From NCBI GenBank assembly GCA_958510825.1, contig OY294044.1, positions 47,394,626 to 47,458,625 of the forward strand: 64,000 nt of DNA, read 5' to 3'. The DNA is from Brachypterus glaber (taxonomy: Eukaryota; Arthropoda; Insecta; Coleoptera; Kateretidae). Below, piece after piece: positions 52,690-64,000 of this stretch. The position numbers and the translations under genes are program-made. Positions within the stretch are counted from its first letter, which is position 1, and each line of letters starts with the position of its first letter. The notes beneath the pieces were generated by a model. The model was not told the origin of the DNA. It ran no database searches and worked only from the letters and a program-made list of their open reading frames with translations.

Positions 52690-54420
52690 TTTAAACAACA
52701 CCGGCCGGCAAAAAAAAACAAATCAATTACTCTTGGCCAGACTATATTTTTCTTTCGTATTTTTGGGCTTTAATAAAAAAGACTACATAATAAAAAAAAA
52801 ACTGCAATAAAGAATTTTTGACTTTAATATCCAGTTTTCTTTACTGCAGTTTTCAGCGTCCAAAAATAGGTATGGAAGTGTCTTTGGGTACAACTCTCAA
52901 AACTAATTTTATTTTGTGGGCCTGTTTAATCGAATAATGTTCAAATAACGCATTTAACTTATTAAACTTTTTTTTTATTTTGAGATCAAGTTTCTAATAG
53001 AAACTTTCTACTATAATAGTTCAACTTTAAATGTCATCAGTTTCAATTCAATCAACAAATCAACGTCAACTATTTTTTACCAAGTATTATACTTTTCGCA
53101 CTTTTGTAAAAAAATTAAAGTTTTCGTACAGATTTAATCTACAAAAAGTGGCACATTTAGATAAAATCAAATCAAAAATAGTTATTTATATACCAAGGGA
53201 CTAAACTGGCTGTTTTAGTCCCGCTGCATTGGTGTTTCCTGAGCGAGCGCAGCGAGCGAGGGAAACAGAAATGCAAGGGACTAAAACAGCCAAGTTTAGT
53301 CCTGAGGTATATACACTATTTTTTGCAGGACCAAACATAATTTAGGTAGGTAGATAAAATTAAAATTAAAAACCACGCGTCTAAAATCGGTTGTTTTATT
53401 TTCGTAATTTAATCAAGATGCCTGTAAATTGCGAAAAGTCAGTTTCATGGCTATCGCGATTTCAATTGTTTTTTATTATGGTTGACACAAACGTCAAAAA
53501 AATAGACGAAGCTGATAAATTTTAAGTTATGTATTAATTGTTATAACAATGTTATTTTTAAAGGTTTTCTTTGTTAAAATCAAATAAATTGGTTTGAATT
53601 GCTAATTTATTACAAAACACCACTAAATCTAATTTTTGAACCAGCAAAGCACATAGTAAGTATAATATTTTAATATTATCAAGGTAGCCGTGAATTTTAT
53701 TCCCTAGGGAGAAAAACGTCAAGTTTAGTCCCGAAAATGAAAACGTAAAATTAGGTTTTAGTCTTGGTCGTCCAAAAAGAATATTTGACAATTAATATCC
53801 AGTATTCTTTACTGCAGTCTTCAGCGCCCAAAAATAAGTATGGAAGTGTCTTCAGGCACAACTCTCAAAACTAATTTTATTTTGTGGGCCTGTTTAATCG
53901 AATAATGTTCAAATAATGCATTTAACTTATTATTATTTTTTTATTTTGAGATCAAGTTTCTAATAAAAACTTTCTACTATAATAGTTCAACTTTAAATGT
54001 CATCAGTTTCTATTCAATCAACAAATCAACGTCAACTAGTTTTTACCAAGTATTATACTTTTCGCACTTGTGTAAAAAAATTAAAGTTTTCGTACAGATT
54101 TAATCTACAAAAAGTGTCACATTTAGATAAAATCAAATAAAAAATAGTTATTTATATACCAAGGGACTAAACTCTATTATTCAATCGAATAATGTTCAAA
54201 TAACGCATTTAACTTATTAAACTTTTTTTTTATTTTGAGATCAAGTTTCTAATAAAAACTTTCTACTATAATAGTTCAACTTTAAATGTCATCAGTTTTA
54301 ATTCAATCAACAAATCAACGTCAACTAGTTTTTACCAAGTATTTTACTTTTCGCACTTGTGTAAAAAAATTAAAGTTTTCGCACAAAAAGTGGCACACTT
54401 AGATAACATCAAATTAAAAA
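52690..54420 (+). repeat. Direct repeat present three times (about 390 bp)
   Basis: CTTTACTGCAGTTTTCAGCG or its variant starts copies at about 52838 and 53806. A shorter third copy begins at about 54180 (ATCGAATAATGTTCAAATAA). Shared text includes TTCTACTATAATAGTTCAAC and CAACAAATCAACGTCAACTA. Copy 1 is followed by the palindrome at 53188-53313, and about 460 bp of unassigned DNA separates it from copy 2. No coding frame. Confidence 0.8.
53188..53313. repeat. Palindrome with CpG-rich tip
   Basis: ATACCAAGGGACTAAACTGG / AGTTTAGTCCTGAGGTATA stems enclose CCTGAGCGAGCGCAGCGAGC. TAGTCCC recurs just downstream (53722, 53736). Confidence 0.85.
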
Positions 54421-54663
54421 AATATATTTTGTTACTTAAAACTAATGCTTTGTCAATGTAAATTTTTAAACTGACAGCACGTCAGAACAAAGAAACGAGA
54501 AGTTTAAGGCAAAAAGTTTTTTTGCATACATTTGTCACATCAAAATATAAAATATGACATATTAGAACTGAAACAAATGAAATTCTTATAAATTATTAAA
54601 GTATGAATACTTTATCGTTTTGTCTATTTCAAAACGTCTTATCTTAGAAATGTCAACTTTACA
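54421..54663. other. Intergenic, nothing recognised
   Basis: No features found. Confidence 0.5.
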
Positions 54664-55375
54664 GGAAATAGTATATTATTTACCAAGTGAGAGAAGTTTA
54701 ACATTTTTGACCTGCGTCAAATGATGATGATGAGCGCGCCAGCGCGAAGCCCGCAAGACGCGGTCTAAAATGTTAAATCTTCACTCACGTGGAAAATATA
54801 GTATTTTTTTTACTACGAGTACAATTAATTAGCTATTTATTTATTTTACTTAAATTTAATGACAAGCTACTTTCTTTAGTTATTTTTCTTCAAGTTCTTC
54901 CCTCTTCAATACAACTGCCTACTGATTTTAATTAAACGGAAAACCTCTACCCCACATCTTTGATATAAACTCACCTCATACAGAACACTCAGAAACTTTA
55001 ACACATAATAATTTAACAGTAAAAAAGATAAATAAATATACCAATAACATCACCTGCTCATATAAATATGTATTGCAGAAATTGTACAAAGTAGTTTACA
55101 AAATTACTAATTACTTTTGTAAAATTTTGTTAATTTATCATGCAATAAATAAATTTGGTGCCTAAAGACACTTGTAAATAACAATGTGATTTAATAATTA
55201 TGTGAAACGTCAGATGCCAAAACAGCTGAATAAAAATTCATTATTAACCATGGTGCAATTTCATTATTTTTAGAACCTCTGACGTCATAGGTGGAGAAAT
55301 AATATTTCTACCAATGAAAAGAACAGTAATAAAGATGTGCTTTTAGGCTGGTGGTGAAAAAAATAAATTATTATT
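54664..55375 (-). mobile_element. Inverted copy of the centre of the 26973-30516 foldback
   Basis: 54664-54806 is the reverse complement of 28563-28700, and 55145-55355 that of one 213-bp repeat (27661-28078), in the corresponding order. It ends with GGCTGGTGGTGAAAAAAAT, the border motif. So the centre moves or is copied independently of the long arms. Confidence 0.8.
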
Positions 55376-56224
55376 ATATAGGGTAGGTATTTATAAAGTA
55401 ACAATTTATTACTTGACAATGAAAAAAGCCGAGGAAAGAGCTCGACATGTTTTTTTGTGGGCCTGTGTAATCATCAGTATTCCAAACTCAGTTATGACTC
55501 ATCAACGTTGAAAATAAACACAGAAACATAGGCTTACGGAATAATTTTGCCGAATTATAAGGGAAATTTTTACAAATCGAAACATTTGACGACTAATTTG
55601 TTACCCACAACAATATTAACTATACATATTAACTATACATACGTATATATATCGGTGTTTTTCAAAGAAAAAAACGACATTCGATTTTTATCTTTTTAGA
55701 CTACTAAAGTTTTTAATTTTTATTTGTCAATAACTTTTTTCCCACCTTACTCATTTAAATGGAATCATTAAAAAAAATTCAAGATAAAAAGAAATAAAAA
55801 TGTAAATATTTAAAACCTCGCCTCAACGCTAGAGTCGAGAGTCGACGCGGCGCCTATGCGAGTAATGGAAATTCGCCGACTATTGGTAATACAAAATCTT
55901 TAAAAAAGAAAATAATTTCTTATTTCTGTAAAGGGTTCGTTCAAGTATTACATTACGGTGGTAAGGGGTGGTCGAAAATACTTGACTTTAATATGGTCAG
56001 TATTATTCACGTACGAAAAATATCTATTTTGAGAATACAAAATACAAAAAAGTAATACCTTACCCCTCGATGGTTTTTTTACCCCTCTTTTCTCTAATCT
56101 AAAATCGTGCTTATTGTTTGCTTTTTAATTTATAAAATATAATTTATTTGTGGATTAATACGTTATAATTAAGAGGTATGTGTATTAAATATAAGTTATA
56201 TTCTCTACCTAAATATCAATTCGT
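55376..56224. other. Intergenic with a MITE-end relic
   Basis: 55927-55970 (GGTTCGTTCAAGTATTACAT ... GGTGGTAAGGGGTGG) resembles the left end of the MITE at 5983-6110. A CpG-rich patch GAGTCGAGAGTCGACGCGGC lies at about 55832. No gene. Confidence 0.5.
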
Positions 56225-56379
56225 GATACTAGGTTAGTTATCGGTGCTTTTTTTTCAAATTTTCCTCATATTAATTTTTGGAAAATGCAACTCCTGCTAA
56301 AGCAGTCGTTGCATTTTCGCCATTGGGATTAATATTCGTAAAATTTATGTAAAAAACCACCGATACCTAACCTAGTATC
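56225..56379. mobile_element. 155-bp foldback
   Basis: GATACTAGGTTAGTTATCGG pairs with CCGATACCTAACCTAGTATC; the loop has GAAAATGCAAC/GTTGCATTTTC. Confidence 0.88.
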
Positions 56380-56781
56380 ACTTATAATATTACCCCTGAA
56401 AATACTTTTCCAGTATGACTGCGAAGATCTTATAACAAGTATTTATAACAAAGATTTTCCGAGAGATTTTCCTTATTTATGTGGGTTGTCTATTGTCCCA
56501 AAATATCTAAAATAACTTTGCCTATAATAACATAAATGTGGAAAACTATAAATAAAATCAGAAAATTTATGCTATTATTAGGTTAAAAATAGAATTCAAT
56601 TCGAAATTTTGGGTGACAGCATCTAAACTAGGTATAGAATACCCAGTTCAAATTTTCTATCAGATAGACCTAACCAAAATGGACCTTCTTTTATTATATT
56701 GGGTCTTTAAATGAAAGTTAAAATTTAAGGAATGTAGGGGCAAGTGGGGGTAAGGGCCCCACCACTTTCTTTGTTTTTAAT
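56380..56781. other. Intergenic, nothing recognised
   Basis: No features apart from a G-rich patch GTAGGGGCAAGTGGGGGTAA at about 56733. Confidence 0.5.
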
Positions 56782-56782
56782 T

Positions 56783-57112
56783 ACAGGGTGTCCCTGAAAT
56801 GCTTGGCAAAACTTTACATACGGGATGTATGGAATAAAACTGTGAAATAAGTTCCTAGTTCCTAGCGAAATGTGGTTATTAAAAAAGTTACTTGCGAATT
56901 TTAAAATTGATATAATAAGCAAAAAAAAAAACATTAACATTTCCACCGCTTAACTCAATCAAGATATCCACGCATTTTTGTTTCTTAGCAACTAAGTGTC
57001 AGTCATCAAATCTAATAAATAACCATTTCGGGACACTATAGGAATTTTTTTCACAGTTTTGTTCTATACATTCCGTATGTGAACTTGGTAAAGCATTTTA
57101 GGGACACCCTGT
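56783..57112. mobile_element. 330-bp foldback, ACAGGGTGTCCCTGAAATGC ends
   Basis: The right end GCATTTTAGGGACACCCTGT is complementary. Inner ACATACGGGATGTATGGAAT pairs with ATACATTCCGTATGTG. The next element starts within two bases. Confidence 0.88.
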
Positions 57113-57465
57113 ATACACGGTGTATTTAAAATAGAGTCCGAAATTTTAAGGGGTGATTCTAAATCAGAAAACATAACAAACAGTTTTAATAAGCATATGT
57201 CTAAAAATGCGTCGTAAGGGAGCTACGCCCCTTTAAAAGTGGCTAAAAAATTCGGTTATTTAAAGTAACGATAACTGATGATCGCAAAAAAAGCGTGATA
57301 TAGCAGATATATGATATTTTGGTAGGGATTTTCTCATTGATTGTGAAATTTCTGTAGTAGAGCAGTGCAATTTATTTATAGTTTTAAATAGTTTGCCGTC
57401 TATAAGGCACTAAACTTAATTTTTCATTTATAATATTTTTTTTTTTCAATGTTATTATTTCGTAC

Positions 57466-57670
57466 TTACAGACACGGCGTATTTTTTACGCTTCTAAACT
57501 TTAAATAAACACGTGAAAAATACCAACATACTAACTTCTCCGCTCGAATTTGGGGCTTAAACTGAATGTCCGAAAGGTACTGAGACGCGGAAAGCCGTAT
57601 GTAGTCGCTGTTGGAAGAAATCACAAATTGCATACTATCGAGGCGTAAAATCTACGCCGTATCTGTGGTA
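57466..57670. mobile_element. 205-bp MITE, ACAGACACGGCGTA ends
   Basis: TTACAGACACGGCGTATTTT pairs with TACGCCGTATCTGTGGTA; next to these TTTTTTACGC pairs with GCGTAAAATC. Confidence 0.75.
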
Positions 57671-57944
57671 GAGGGTTTAATTAAAAAACTACATTCTGCA
57701 GGACTTTTTAGGTAATTTATAAAGATCAACTGCATGTCTCGAAGAAAACAAAAATATGATTAAAAAACAGCACAACTTAATTTTATCTCCGGCCCCTTTA
57801 GGTAGGTTTCACCGTCTCAGCTGGAAAATTGATTGTTGTAGCCTGTCAATTACATTTCTTTAGATTGAATCATCCAGAAAATGACTTCAAAATCAATAGA
57901 AAAAGAGTCCACGTAAGCCAGCGCTCGTATGATATTTTGCTGTT

Positions 57945-59314
57945 GTACACGGTTCACCTGGGGGATTTTAAATAAAAATTTCGTGGACCCCTATATTTTT
58001 TGGACTAAAACATACCTGATGACATAAGAAAATTTGAAAGAAAATCTTAAAAGATACACTTTTTTAGAAAGATAAAAAAACGTTTTTTTGAGTAATAGGG
58101 TGTGTCAAAAAATTCCGATTTGCGAAATCGAAAACGCTCAGGCTAAAAGGTTGCTTCTTAGTAAAAAACTGTGGCCACTTAAAAATGAGCCAAATCAATT
58201 AATGTTTAGAGGTAGCTCAAAGCACTCAAACTTTGAAAAATATCGGTACCTGTTTTTCGGATAAAAAGTGATTGTATATTAATTAATTAAATTTTGGAGG
58301 GTTTCTTTGGTAATATTTAGAAACAATACTAATTGTAAGAAAACTAAAAAAATACATTTCCCCTCCCCTTAAGTTAGAACATAAAAAATCGCCAATTATT
58401 TGAAGAATTTGCGAAAATTTATTGAAAATGGGCATATTTAAAAGGACATAACTTCCTTAGAAATGATTTTTTGACAAAGGTGCATATAAACTTTTTCTAT
58501 GTTTTTAATGTTATATAACCAATCATTAAAATATTTGTTTTTTGCTTTATATTTTTAATTTTTTTTATTTTTGGTTTTCATGCCTAAAAATTTACTTTTA
58601 AATGCATTTATCTTTAAAACGGTTAAACCTGCGATGTTAAACCACAGAAACTTTTTTGTGTATTTTTACATAAAAAAGTATTCCAACCAAAAAATCAAAA
58701 AAAAAGTACACCGAAAAAAGTTTTAGGCAAAAAACAGAAAATCCACCCGGTTTCTAATCGAAATTATTTTTTTTTACTCCACTTGAGGAAAAAAATTATG
58801 TTTTCTGTATAGTAGGTTAACATGTATATATGCTTATATACTAATATATAATTGGCGATTTTTTCATGTTCTAACTTAAGGGTAGGGGGGATATAATTGT
58901 TTTAGTTCTTACATTTAGTATTGTTTCTAAATATTACCAAAGAAACCCTCCAAAATTTCCTCAATTTTTATCGGTATCAGTTTTTATCCGAAAAACAGGT
59001 AGCGATTTTTTTTTAAGTGAGTTCTTTGAGCTACCTTTAAACATTTATCGATTTGGCTCATTTTTGAGTGGCCACTGTTTTTTACTAAGGAGCAACTTTT
59101 AAGCCAGAGAGCATTTTTGATTTTGAAAATCGCAATTTTTTGCCACATCCTTATTACTCAACAAAACGTTTTTTTATCTGTCTAAAAAAGTGTATCTTTT
59201 GCGATTTTCTTTCAAATGGGAATTGATTTCTTATGTCATCAGTTATGTTTTATTCCAAAAAATGTAGGGGTCCACGAAATTTTTATTTAAAATCGCCCAG
59301 GTGAACCGTGTGTA
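57945..59314. mobile_element. 1.37-kb foldback with about 460-bp arms
   Basis: ACACGGTTCACCTGGGGGAT pairs with CGCCCAGGTGAACCGTGTGT, and the arms stay paired to about 58400/58850 (GGAGGGTTTCTTTGGTAATA with TATTACCAAAGAAACCCTCC). The unpaired centre (58400-58850) has no ORF. Confidence 0.9.
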
Positions 59315-59916
59315 CATGAGAAAAATAATAAAAAAAAATACTACTTTTTACTGTATAATTGGTTCAAATCGAGGTTCAAATATAGAATTTTATACCTACA
59401 CTAAAAAAAGTTTCTTTCTTAAGATAAGGCTGTTCAAATGGAATTACTCATTTTTCCCCTTTAAGATAATTCAAAAACCTTTTTTGTAGTGGTGTACTTT
59501 TCGGGTTGTTCTGCTTTTTGAGGCAAAAAATTGACGATTTTTTGGAATGTTTTTTTTCAGAAAACTTGTATTATTATGTATGTACAAAACTTTTTACATA
59601 CTAGTAGGCAACTCTTAAAGTTTGCAAAAAAGTAATTCTTTATTTTTTTTCTTTTATAAATAAATGTGCAGCACGCGCTGAAGTTGAAACCGCAAAAATA
59701 GCATGGCAAACGGTTCCAGCGATCTGAAACACGAAAAACAAAAACAGTCTTGTTAAAAACATAATTTTTTAGCCACTTTCAAAGCGGCTTAGCTCCCTTA
59801 CGAGTCGTAAGTTAAGGCGGATTTTTAGACATATGTTTATAGAAACTTTTTTTCATATTTTTCAATGTAGAATCACCCCTTAAAATTAATAACCCTATTT
59901 CTGAATAACCCTGTAT

Positions 59917-60381
59917 ATGTAGGTATAACTTTTTAAAGAAGGCGAATTTCGTATAGAAGTATAAAAACGCAAGAACAAAAATAGATTTTTTGAAACAAAA
60001 AATCAGAACAACCCCTTAATAATTAATTCTAATTTTGAGGTTATATCTGTCGTCAGTTACAATTGTAACTGTCAACACATAACCTCAAAATTCAAATTAA
60101 AAGTTGACAATTCTTCACTGACAAGTATCAAGCATTAATATCAACGCATGTATACCAACTTTAAACAAAAGATATGAATCGTTCCACTGATGCGTATAAA
60201 ATTATGTAGTTAGACAGGTTGTCAACGAAAGTACTGTCAGTGGATTTTAGACTCAATTTGATAAGCAATTACACTTTCTGTTTAACTGAGGGGTTTTAAA
60301 GAATAAAAATTATACCTATTTGATCGTATTTGATGAATCCACCAAAGATTTTAAATACTTAGATTGGTTTAGATCAAGATA
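59917..60381. other. Intergenic with a short palindrome
   Basis: AATTTTGAGGTTATATCTGT and the complementary ATAACCTCAAAATT make a palindrome at about 60030-60095. Nothing else recognised. Confidence 0.5.
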
Positions 60382-60539
60382 CCTGGGCACCTATTCTTGA
60401 CTTTCGGGGAGTAGAACGACTGATGGAACAAAGATTAGAATATGACGCATACTGTTGAAACCAACAGAGTACGGTCACAATCTCAGACTCGTTCTATCAG
60501 TAGTTCTACTCCCCGAAAGTCAAGAATAGGTGCCCTGGA
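60382..60539. mobile_element. 158-bp foldback with TTCTACTCCCC core
   Basis: GGGCACCTATTCTTGACTTT and AAAGTCAAGAATAGGTGCCC pair; next to these CGGGGAGTAGAACGACTGAT pairs with ATCAGTAGTTCTACTCCCCG. It is related to 36363-36460 (core shared, outer flanks different). Confidence 0.9.
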
Positions 60540-61652
60540 GGCTTTAGTTCCTTCAGTCATCTTGGTTTTGATCTATCAAATGGTGCTAATTATTGACTAA
60601 TATATATTTTTTTAATTAATATATATTTTTAAATTATTGTGTATTAAATAAATAAATAAATAAGTAGTAATAGTTACAAAAAGAAAATTATTTTCTCATT
60701 TTGAGGATCTCTTTTTATTTGTTTAGGTAGGGTTATTTATTGTGCTTTTTAGCGATTCAACCTATTGGTCCCTATCGATTTTACTTCCGTGGGACCATTA
60801 TTCTTTAAAAACAGGCGTGTACAATATACTAAAGGGTATGTGAGAAACAAGCTTTACGTAAGATACGTAATGCTTAGCATTCCTTTTGATACTATTTACA
60901 CTGGATGGTATATTGCATTTTTCCAAATACCTACTTAAACCCACTCGACTTAAACGAAATAAATTAAAAATTTAAAAAGTAATCGCGTAAAGAGAGAGAA
61001 AGAATGTGTAAACTCAAAGTCTAATGTCGTAAAATGACTGACAGGGGGTACAGTGTTGCCGATTGGAAACATATACTTTGGATATTTTATTGAAAATTTT
61101 AAGAAACATTAGTTCTGTATGAGTTTTATATGAACTAGTAGTTAATTTTAATAGATTTAAATATACTATATTATTAAACATAATTATAGTATACACAATA
61201 AAGTTTTTTACATTTTTAATTTAATTATAATGATTTGAATTCATGATAAGGTGGAAACTACGCAACATAGCTACTAGGTAGCCTGAAAGTCGACTAGCGA
61301 CATCTACATTTTACACCACAAAGCTGTATCGCGTTTCTCTTAGTAAATAAACAAACAAAAAGATGACACCTTCATAAACATTGGTCTGAAATTACTTCTT
61401 GAGGTAAAAGTTCTTTGGTTTGACCAAAAACTGGCGTCTTATCGACGTCTGATATGCGTCGTATGTATGACGTCAAAAATATGACCTCAAACTGACGTTG
61501 ATAGGACGTCGGAGACGTCATCTGGTTTCCTGGGATATAGCATATTTCTAGAAACTCTCCCCTTTTAAATAAAAGAGCTTGTTTTTACTTCCTTGAATTT
61601 TATGCCCAAATAAATATTTTCTAATCATATTTAACCTTTAAATGGGTCCAAC
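60540..61652. other. Intergenic, no gene recognised
   Basis: Contains GATACGTAATGCTTAGCATT at 60861 (weakly like 9070 and 38055). Around 61430-61520 a group of GACGTC/ACGTCA words (GGCGTCTTATCGACGTCTGA, TATGACGTCA, GGACGTCGGAGACGTCATCT) suggests part of an unrecognised element. Confidence 0.45.
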
Positions 61653-62790
61653 ATATCGTCCATGATACTGCAATACCGCTTAACGTCCAATTGCAAAACC
61701 GCGTAACGTCTAACTGCAATACCGCGTAACTAATGAAAGTAGCAAAATCAAGATTTTGCACAAGCGTGATCTACACAATAAATGGCGTATATTGAGTTAA
61801 TATTTGTGAGAAATAACCATTTTAAAAAGCCTTTTAAGCTTTTTAAATTTATTATTTCTCATTTAAAAATTCATCAAGTAGATCAGATATTTATTTGAAA
61901 ACCGCGTTGACAACAATTTGACGTATGAATTTTTAATTGTATTTTTAATAACGCATATACAATGGATTTATGCTTAGAAATAATAGAAAGTGAGGCGGAT
62001 CCTGAGATGAAAATGCATGTAGATCCAGAGGACTGCAAAAAAATTTGAAAAAGGAAGAAAAAAGCCGATTCAACACAGTGGAAAAGGGAATTAAACAAAA
62101 AGCAGAGAATTATGGGCCAGGAATACACCGGGTTTAGAAAACAGAATGAAAAAATTGTCCAGAATGTATCAAAAGAAGAAAGGAAGTTAGGACCTGCATG
62201 TATATCAGAATATTGTAAAAATACGAACGTATTCAACTGTAATATGTTTACAGAAAAGAACAGAGAAGATTTATTTAAAGATTTTTGGAAAATGACGTGG
62301 GGGTAGAAGAATGTGTTTTTATTATCAATGATAGACGTAGAAGGACTCATTAAGAAGAAGAAATTAAATGGAAATGTTTCGAGAAGATCCGAATCAAGAA
62401 AATACTACCTGAAAATTAACGATCAAAAGAAAAGGGTTTGCAAAAGTATGTTCCTTAACACACTCGGAATAAAAAGAATGGACTATTCGGTATTGTATAG
62501 AAAAAAGAGCTCTAAATAAACCAAAAGAAGAAAATAATGAAAACATAAAATTAAGTAATACTATTGGTATATCATTGTTATAATATTTTAGTTTAATAAA
62601 TATTTTATTAGCCAGCTTAAAGTATAATATTTTTACTTTAAAAAGCGTTACTTTTCTGTTAATCATTAATATAATAAGTTTTTCCTTCTCCTGTAAAATT
62701 TTGTTTCTAAACCTTACGCGGTTTTGCAGTTAGACGTTACGCGGTTTTGCAGTTGGACGTTAAGCGGTATTGCAGTATCATGGACGATAT
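61653..62790 (+). mobile_element. 1.1-kb DNA transposon relic with iterated terminal repeats
   Basis: Terminal inverted repeats of about 77 bp: ATATCGTCCATGATACTGCA at left, TGCAGTATCATGGACGATAT at right. Each holds three copies, period 23 bp, of TGCAA(T/A)ACCGC(T/G)TAACGTC, which look like transposase binding sites. Between them lies one broken plus-strand ORF. I could not identify the target duplication or the superfamily. Confidence 0.8.
61964..62519 (+). pseudogene. Transposon-encoded protein, N-terminal region only
   Basis: ATG at 61964 opens MDLCLEIIESEADPEMKMHV, then stops (TGA at about 62048). The same frame resumes KRKKKADSTQWKRELNKKQR and GQEYTGFRKQNEKIVQNVSK, has the spaced Cys pair in LGPACISEYCKNTNVFNC, then FTEKNREDLFKDFWKM, and a TAG at 62305. 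It continues in frame to SMFLNTLGIKRMDYSVLYRK. I recall this layout (WKR...GK.Y, Cys-rich patch, FW, VCK.MFL.TL) from the N-terminal part of transposon proteins in insects, but I cannot name the family. No catalytic domain follows. The minus-strand 155-residue frame (61883-62350) is its shadow. Confidence 0.55.
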
Positions 62791-62932
62791 CGGCATGTTT
62801 ATTTATTTCGCTTTTTAACTTGTCAACTTATTGGTCCCTCTCCAGTTTGCGTCTCTGTGACTATAATATTTCAAAATTCACGGATAAAATAAACTGAAGA
62901 CTTTAACTACACGTAGATACGTGTACGTAACA

Positions 62933-63650
62933 TACAGTGCGGTCCAAAAATCACCCCCCCCCGTTTTAACTTTTGAACGAGTTGAGATATCGACTTCAAA
63001 TTTATAAATCTTAAATAAGACAACTTAAACTATCTTTTAGCATATATTTGATATTTTCAGCTCTTAAAATGTTGGCAGGGGGGCATGGGGGGACATTTTT
63101 TAAATAGAAAGGGGGGTCGTGTGATACATCATTTTAAAGCTTATAAAATTCTCTATTTAAACTAACATTTTTAAATTTTTTAAAAATGTTTTTTAAGGTT
63201 TTGATTTTTCAATTTTTTGTGCTAAAACATTCAATTTTTTAAGTTTTTTTTATAAATTTTTATTTATGTCAACTAAAATTAGTTTAAAAGTATAATTAAC
63301 ATTTTTTATGATGAAATTAGGCATTTTTAAAAAATTATTTGTTTTTTTTTTAGAGGAATTTTCACATTAATACCCATTTTCAACCCTATTTTAAACCCAT
63401 TTTTTTTTAATTTAAAAATATGGAGTTAAGGAGAATTTTATAAGCTTTAAAATGATGTATTACACGACCCCCCTTTCCATTTAAAAAAATGTGCCCCCAT
63501 GCCCCCCTGCCCACATTTTAAGAGCTGAAAGTATTAAATATATGCTAAAAGATAGTTTAAGTTGTCTTATTTAAAAGTTCAAAATTTGAAGTCGATATCT
63601 CAACTGGTTCAAAAGTTAAGGGGGGGGGGTGACTTTTGGACCGCTCTGTA
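62933..63650. mobile_element. 718-bp foldback, TACAGTGCGGTCC ends
   Basis: Close relative of 44650-45352 with better preserved ends (TACAGTGCGGTCCAAAAATC; GACTTTTGGACCGCTCTGTA). The arms carry GGGGGGCATGGGGGGAC/CCCCCATGCCCCCCTGCCC. Confidence 0.92.
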
Positions 63651-64000
63651 TGTACAGTGCGTGTCTAAAGTCGCCCTCTTTTAATTTTTGAACGCCTTTA
63701 AACCGTGTAAAAGTTAAATCTTAATAAGATATTAACTTAAACACTTTTTGACCATATAAATTTTATTTTTTTAACCATTTTTTTAAAGCGATGAATTTTT
63801 TTTTTTTTTTGGTAAAAAATGCGATTTTTTTTTTTTTATTTTTTATTTATTTCATTTAAAAGTAGTGTAAAAGTATAGTTTACGTTTGTTTATTATTAAA
63901 TTAACCATTTAAAAAAATTGTTTTTTAGGCCCTTCTTAATTTGTTATAAAAATTAAACTTAAAGTAAATTGCTACATTTTCATTTTGATAAGTATTAGTT
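63651..64000. mobile_element. Start of a related foldback, cut by the window edge
   Basis: TACAGTGCGTGTCTAAAGTC, then TTTTAATTTTTGAACGCCTT follow the plan of the preceding family with different wording. The right end is beyond the window. Confidence 0.55.

Larger units (their letters stand above)
57114..59916. mobile_element. 2.8-kb foldback with two nested elements
   Basis: The outer arms (TACACGGTGTATTTAAAATA..., AGCTACGCCCCTTTAAAAGT at left; AGCCACTTTCAAAGCGGCTT..., AACCCTGTATA at right) match the family at 25514-26217. The centre holds a MITE (57466-57670) and a second large foldback (57945-59314). No ORF. Confidence 0.75.

Noticed and set aside
61883..62350. 155-residue minus-strand ORF rich in Phe and Ser
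   Set aside because: It is antisense to the transposon-encoded fragment with recognisable sequence patterns on the plus strand.

Overview
This window is AT-rich eukaryotic DNA, most likely from an insect or another arthropod. The evidence is the mix of mobile elements: Ty3/Gypsy, BEL/Pao-like, Penelope-like and jockey/CR1-like retroelements, a Tc1/mariner-type relic, a tRNA-headed SINE and very many inverted-repeat (foldback/MITE) elements. I cannot name the species. I see no host protein-coding gene that I can support. A run of exactly 200 N at 43581-43780 is a scaffolding gap of unknown true size.

Layout. 1-4320: two tandem, partly deleted copies of a BEL/Pao-like LTR element; copy 1 carries a 5'-truncated LINE, and both copies have the same stop at gag codon 21. 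4872-6251: foldback elements, one nested inside another. 6441-12604: GC-rich arrays of a 100-bp repeat with TGACGTCA in most units, LTR-element remnants and a Harbinger-like MITE; 6765-9680 is duplicated in tandem as 9681-12604. 12969-23145: one Ty3/Gypsy element on the minus strand with nearly identical 2.1-kb LTRs, a GTCC target-site duplication, a primer binding site, a gag ORF, an A AAA AAC frameshift site and a pol ORF broken in reverse transcriptase.

23181-30516: three large foldbacks (arms about 700, 350 and 450 bp); the last holds a head-to-head pair of Penelope 3' ends. 31688-39017: three neighbouring elements with inverted ends and bodies made of amplified short words (ATTGGT, ACATTA, GGATATCC), plus more MITEs and a second Penelope-type palindrome. 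40803-43560: a deleted mariner-like element, a SINE and a 740-bp MITE. 44400-49460: an AT-rich tandem repeat of 840-917 bp units, with a TTAA-flanked MITE in one unit and a foldback in another. 49671-64000: foldbacks and direct repeats, including an element at 61653-62790 whose terminal repeats carry three iterated motifs around a broken transposase-like ORF.

How it fits together. Autonomous coding capacity is confined to the Gypsy element (damaged), the Penelope endonuclease fragment and transposase relics. Almost everything else is non-autonomous and would depend on enzymes encoded elsewhere. The most unusual features are the word-amplified foldbacks, the hammerhead-like motifs on Penelope-type palindromes, palindromes with CpG-rich tips, and MITEs that share a core but have different ends.
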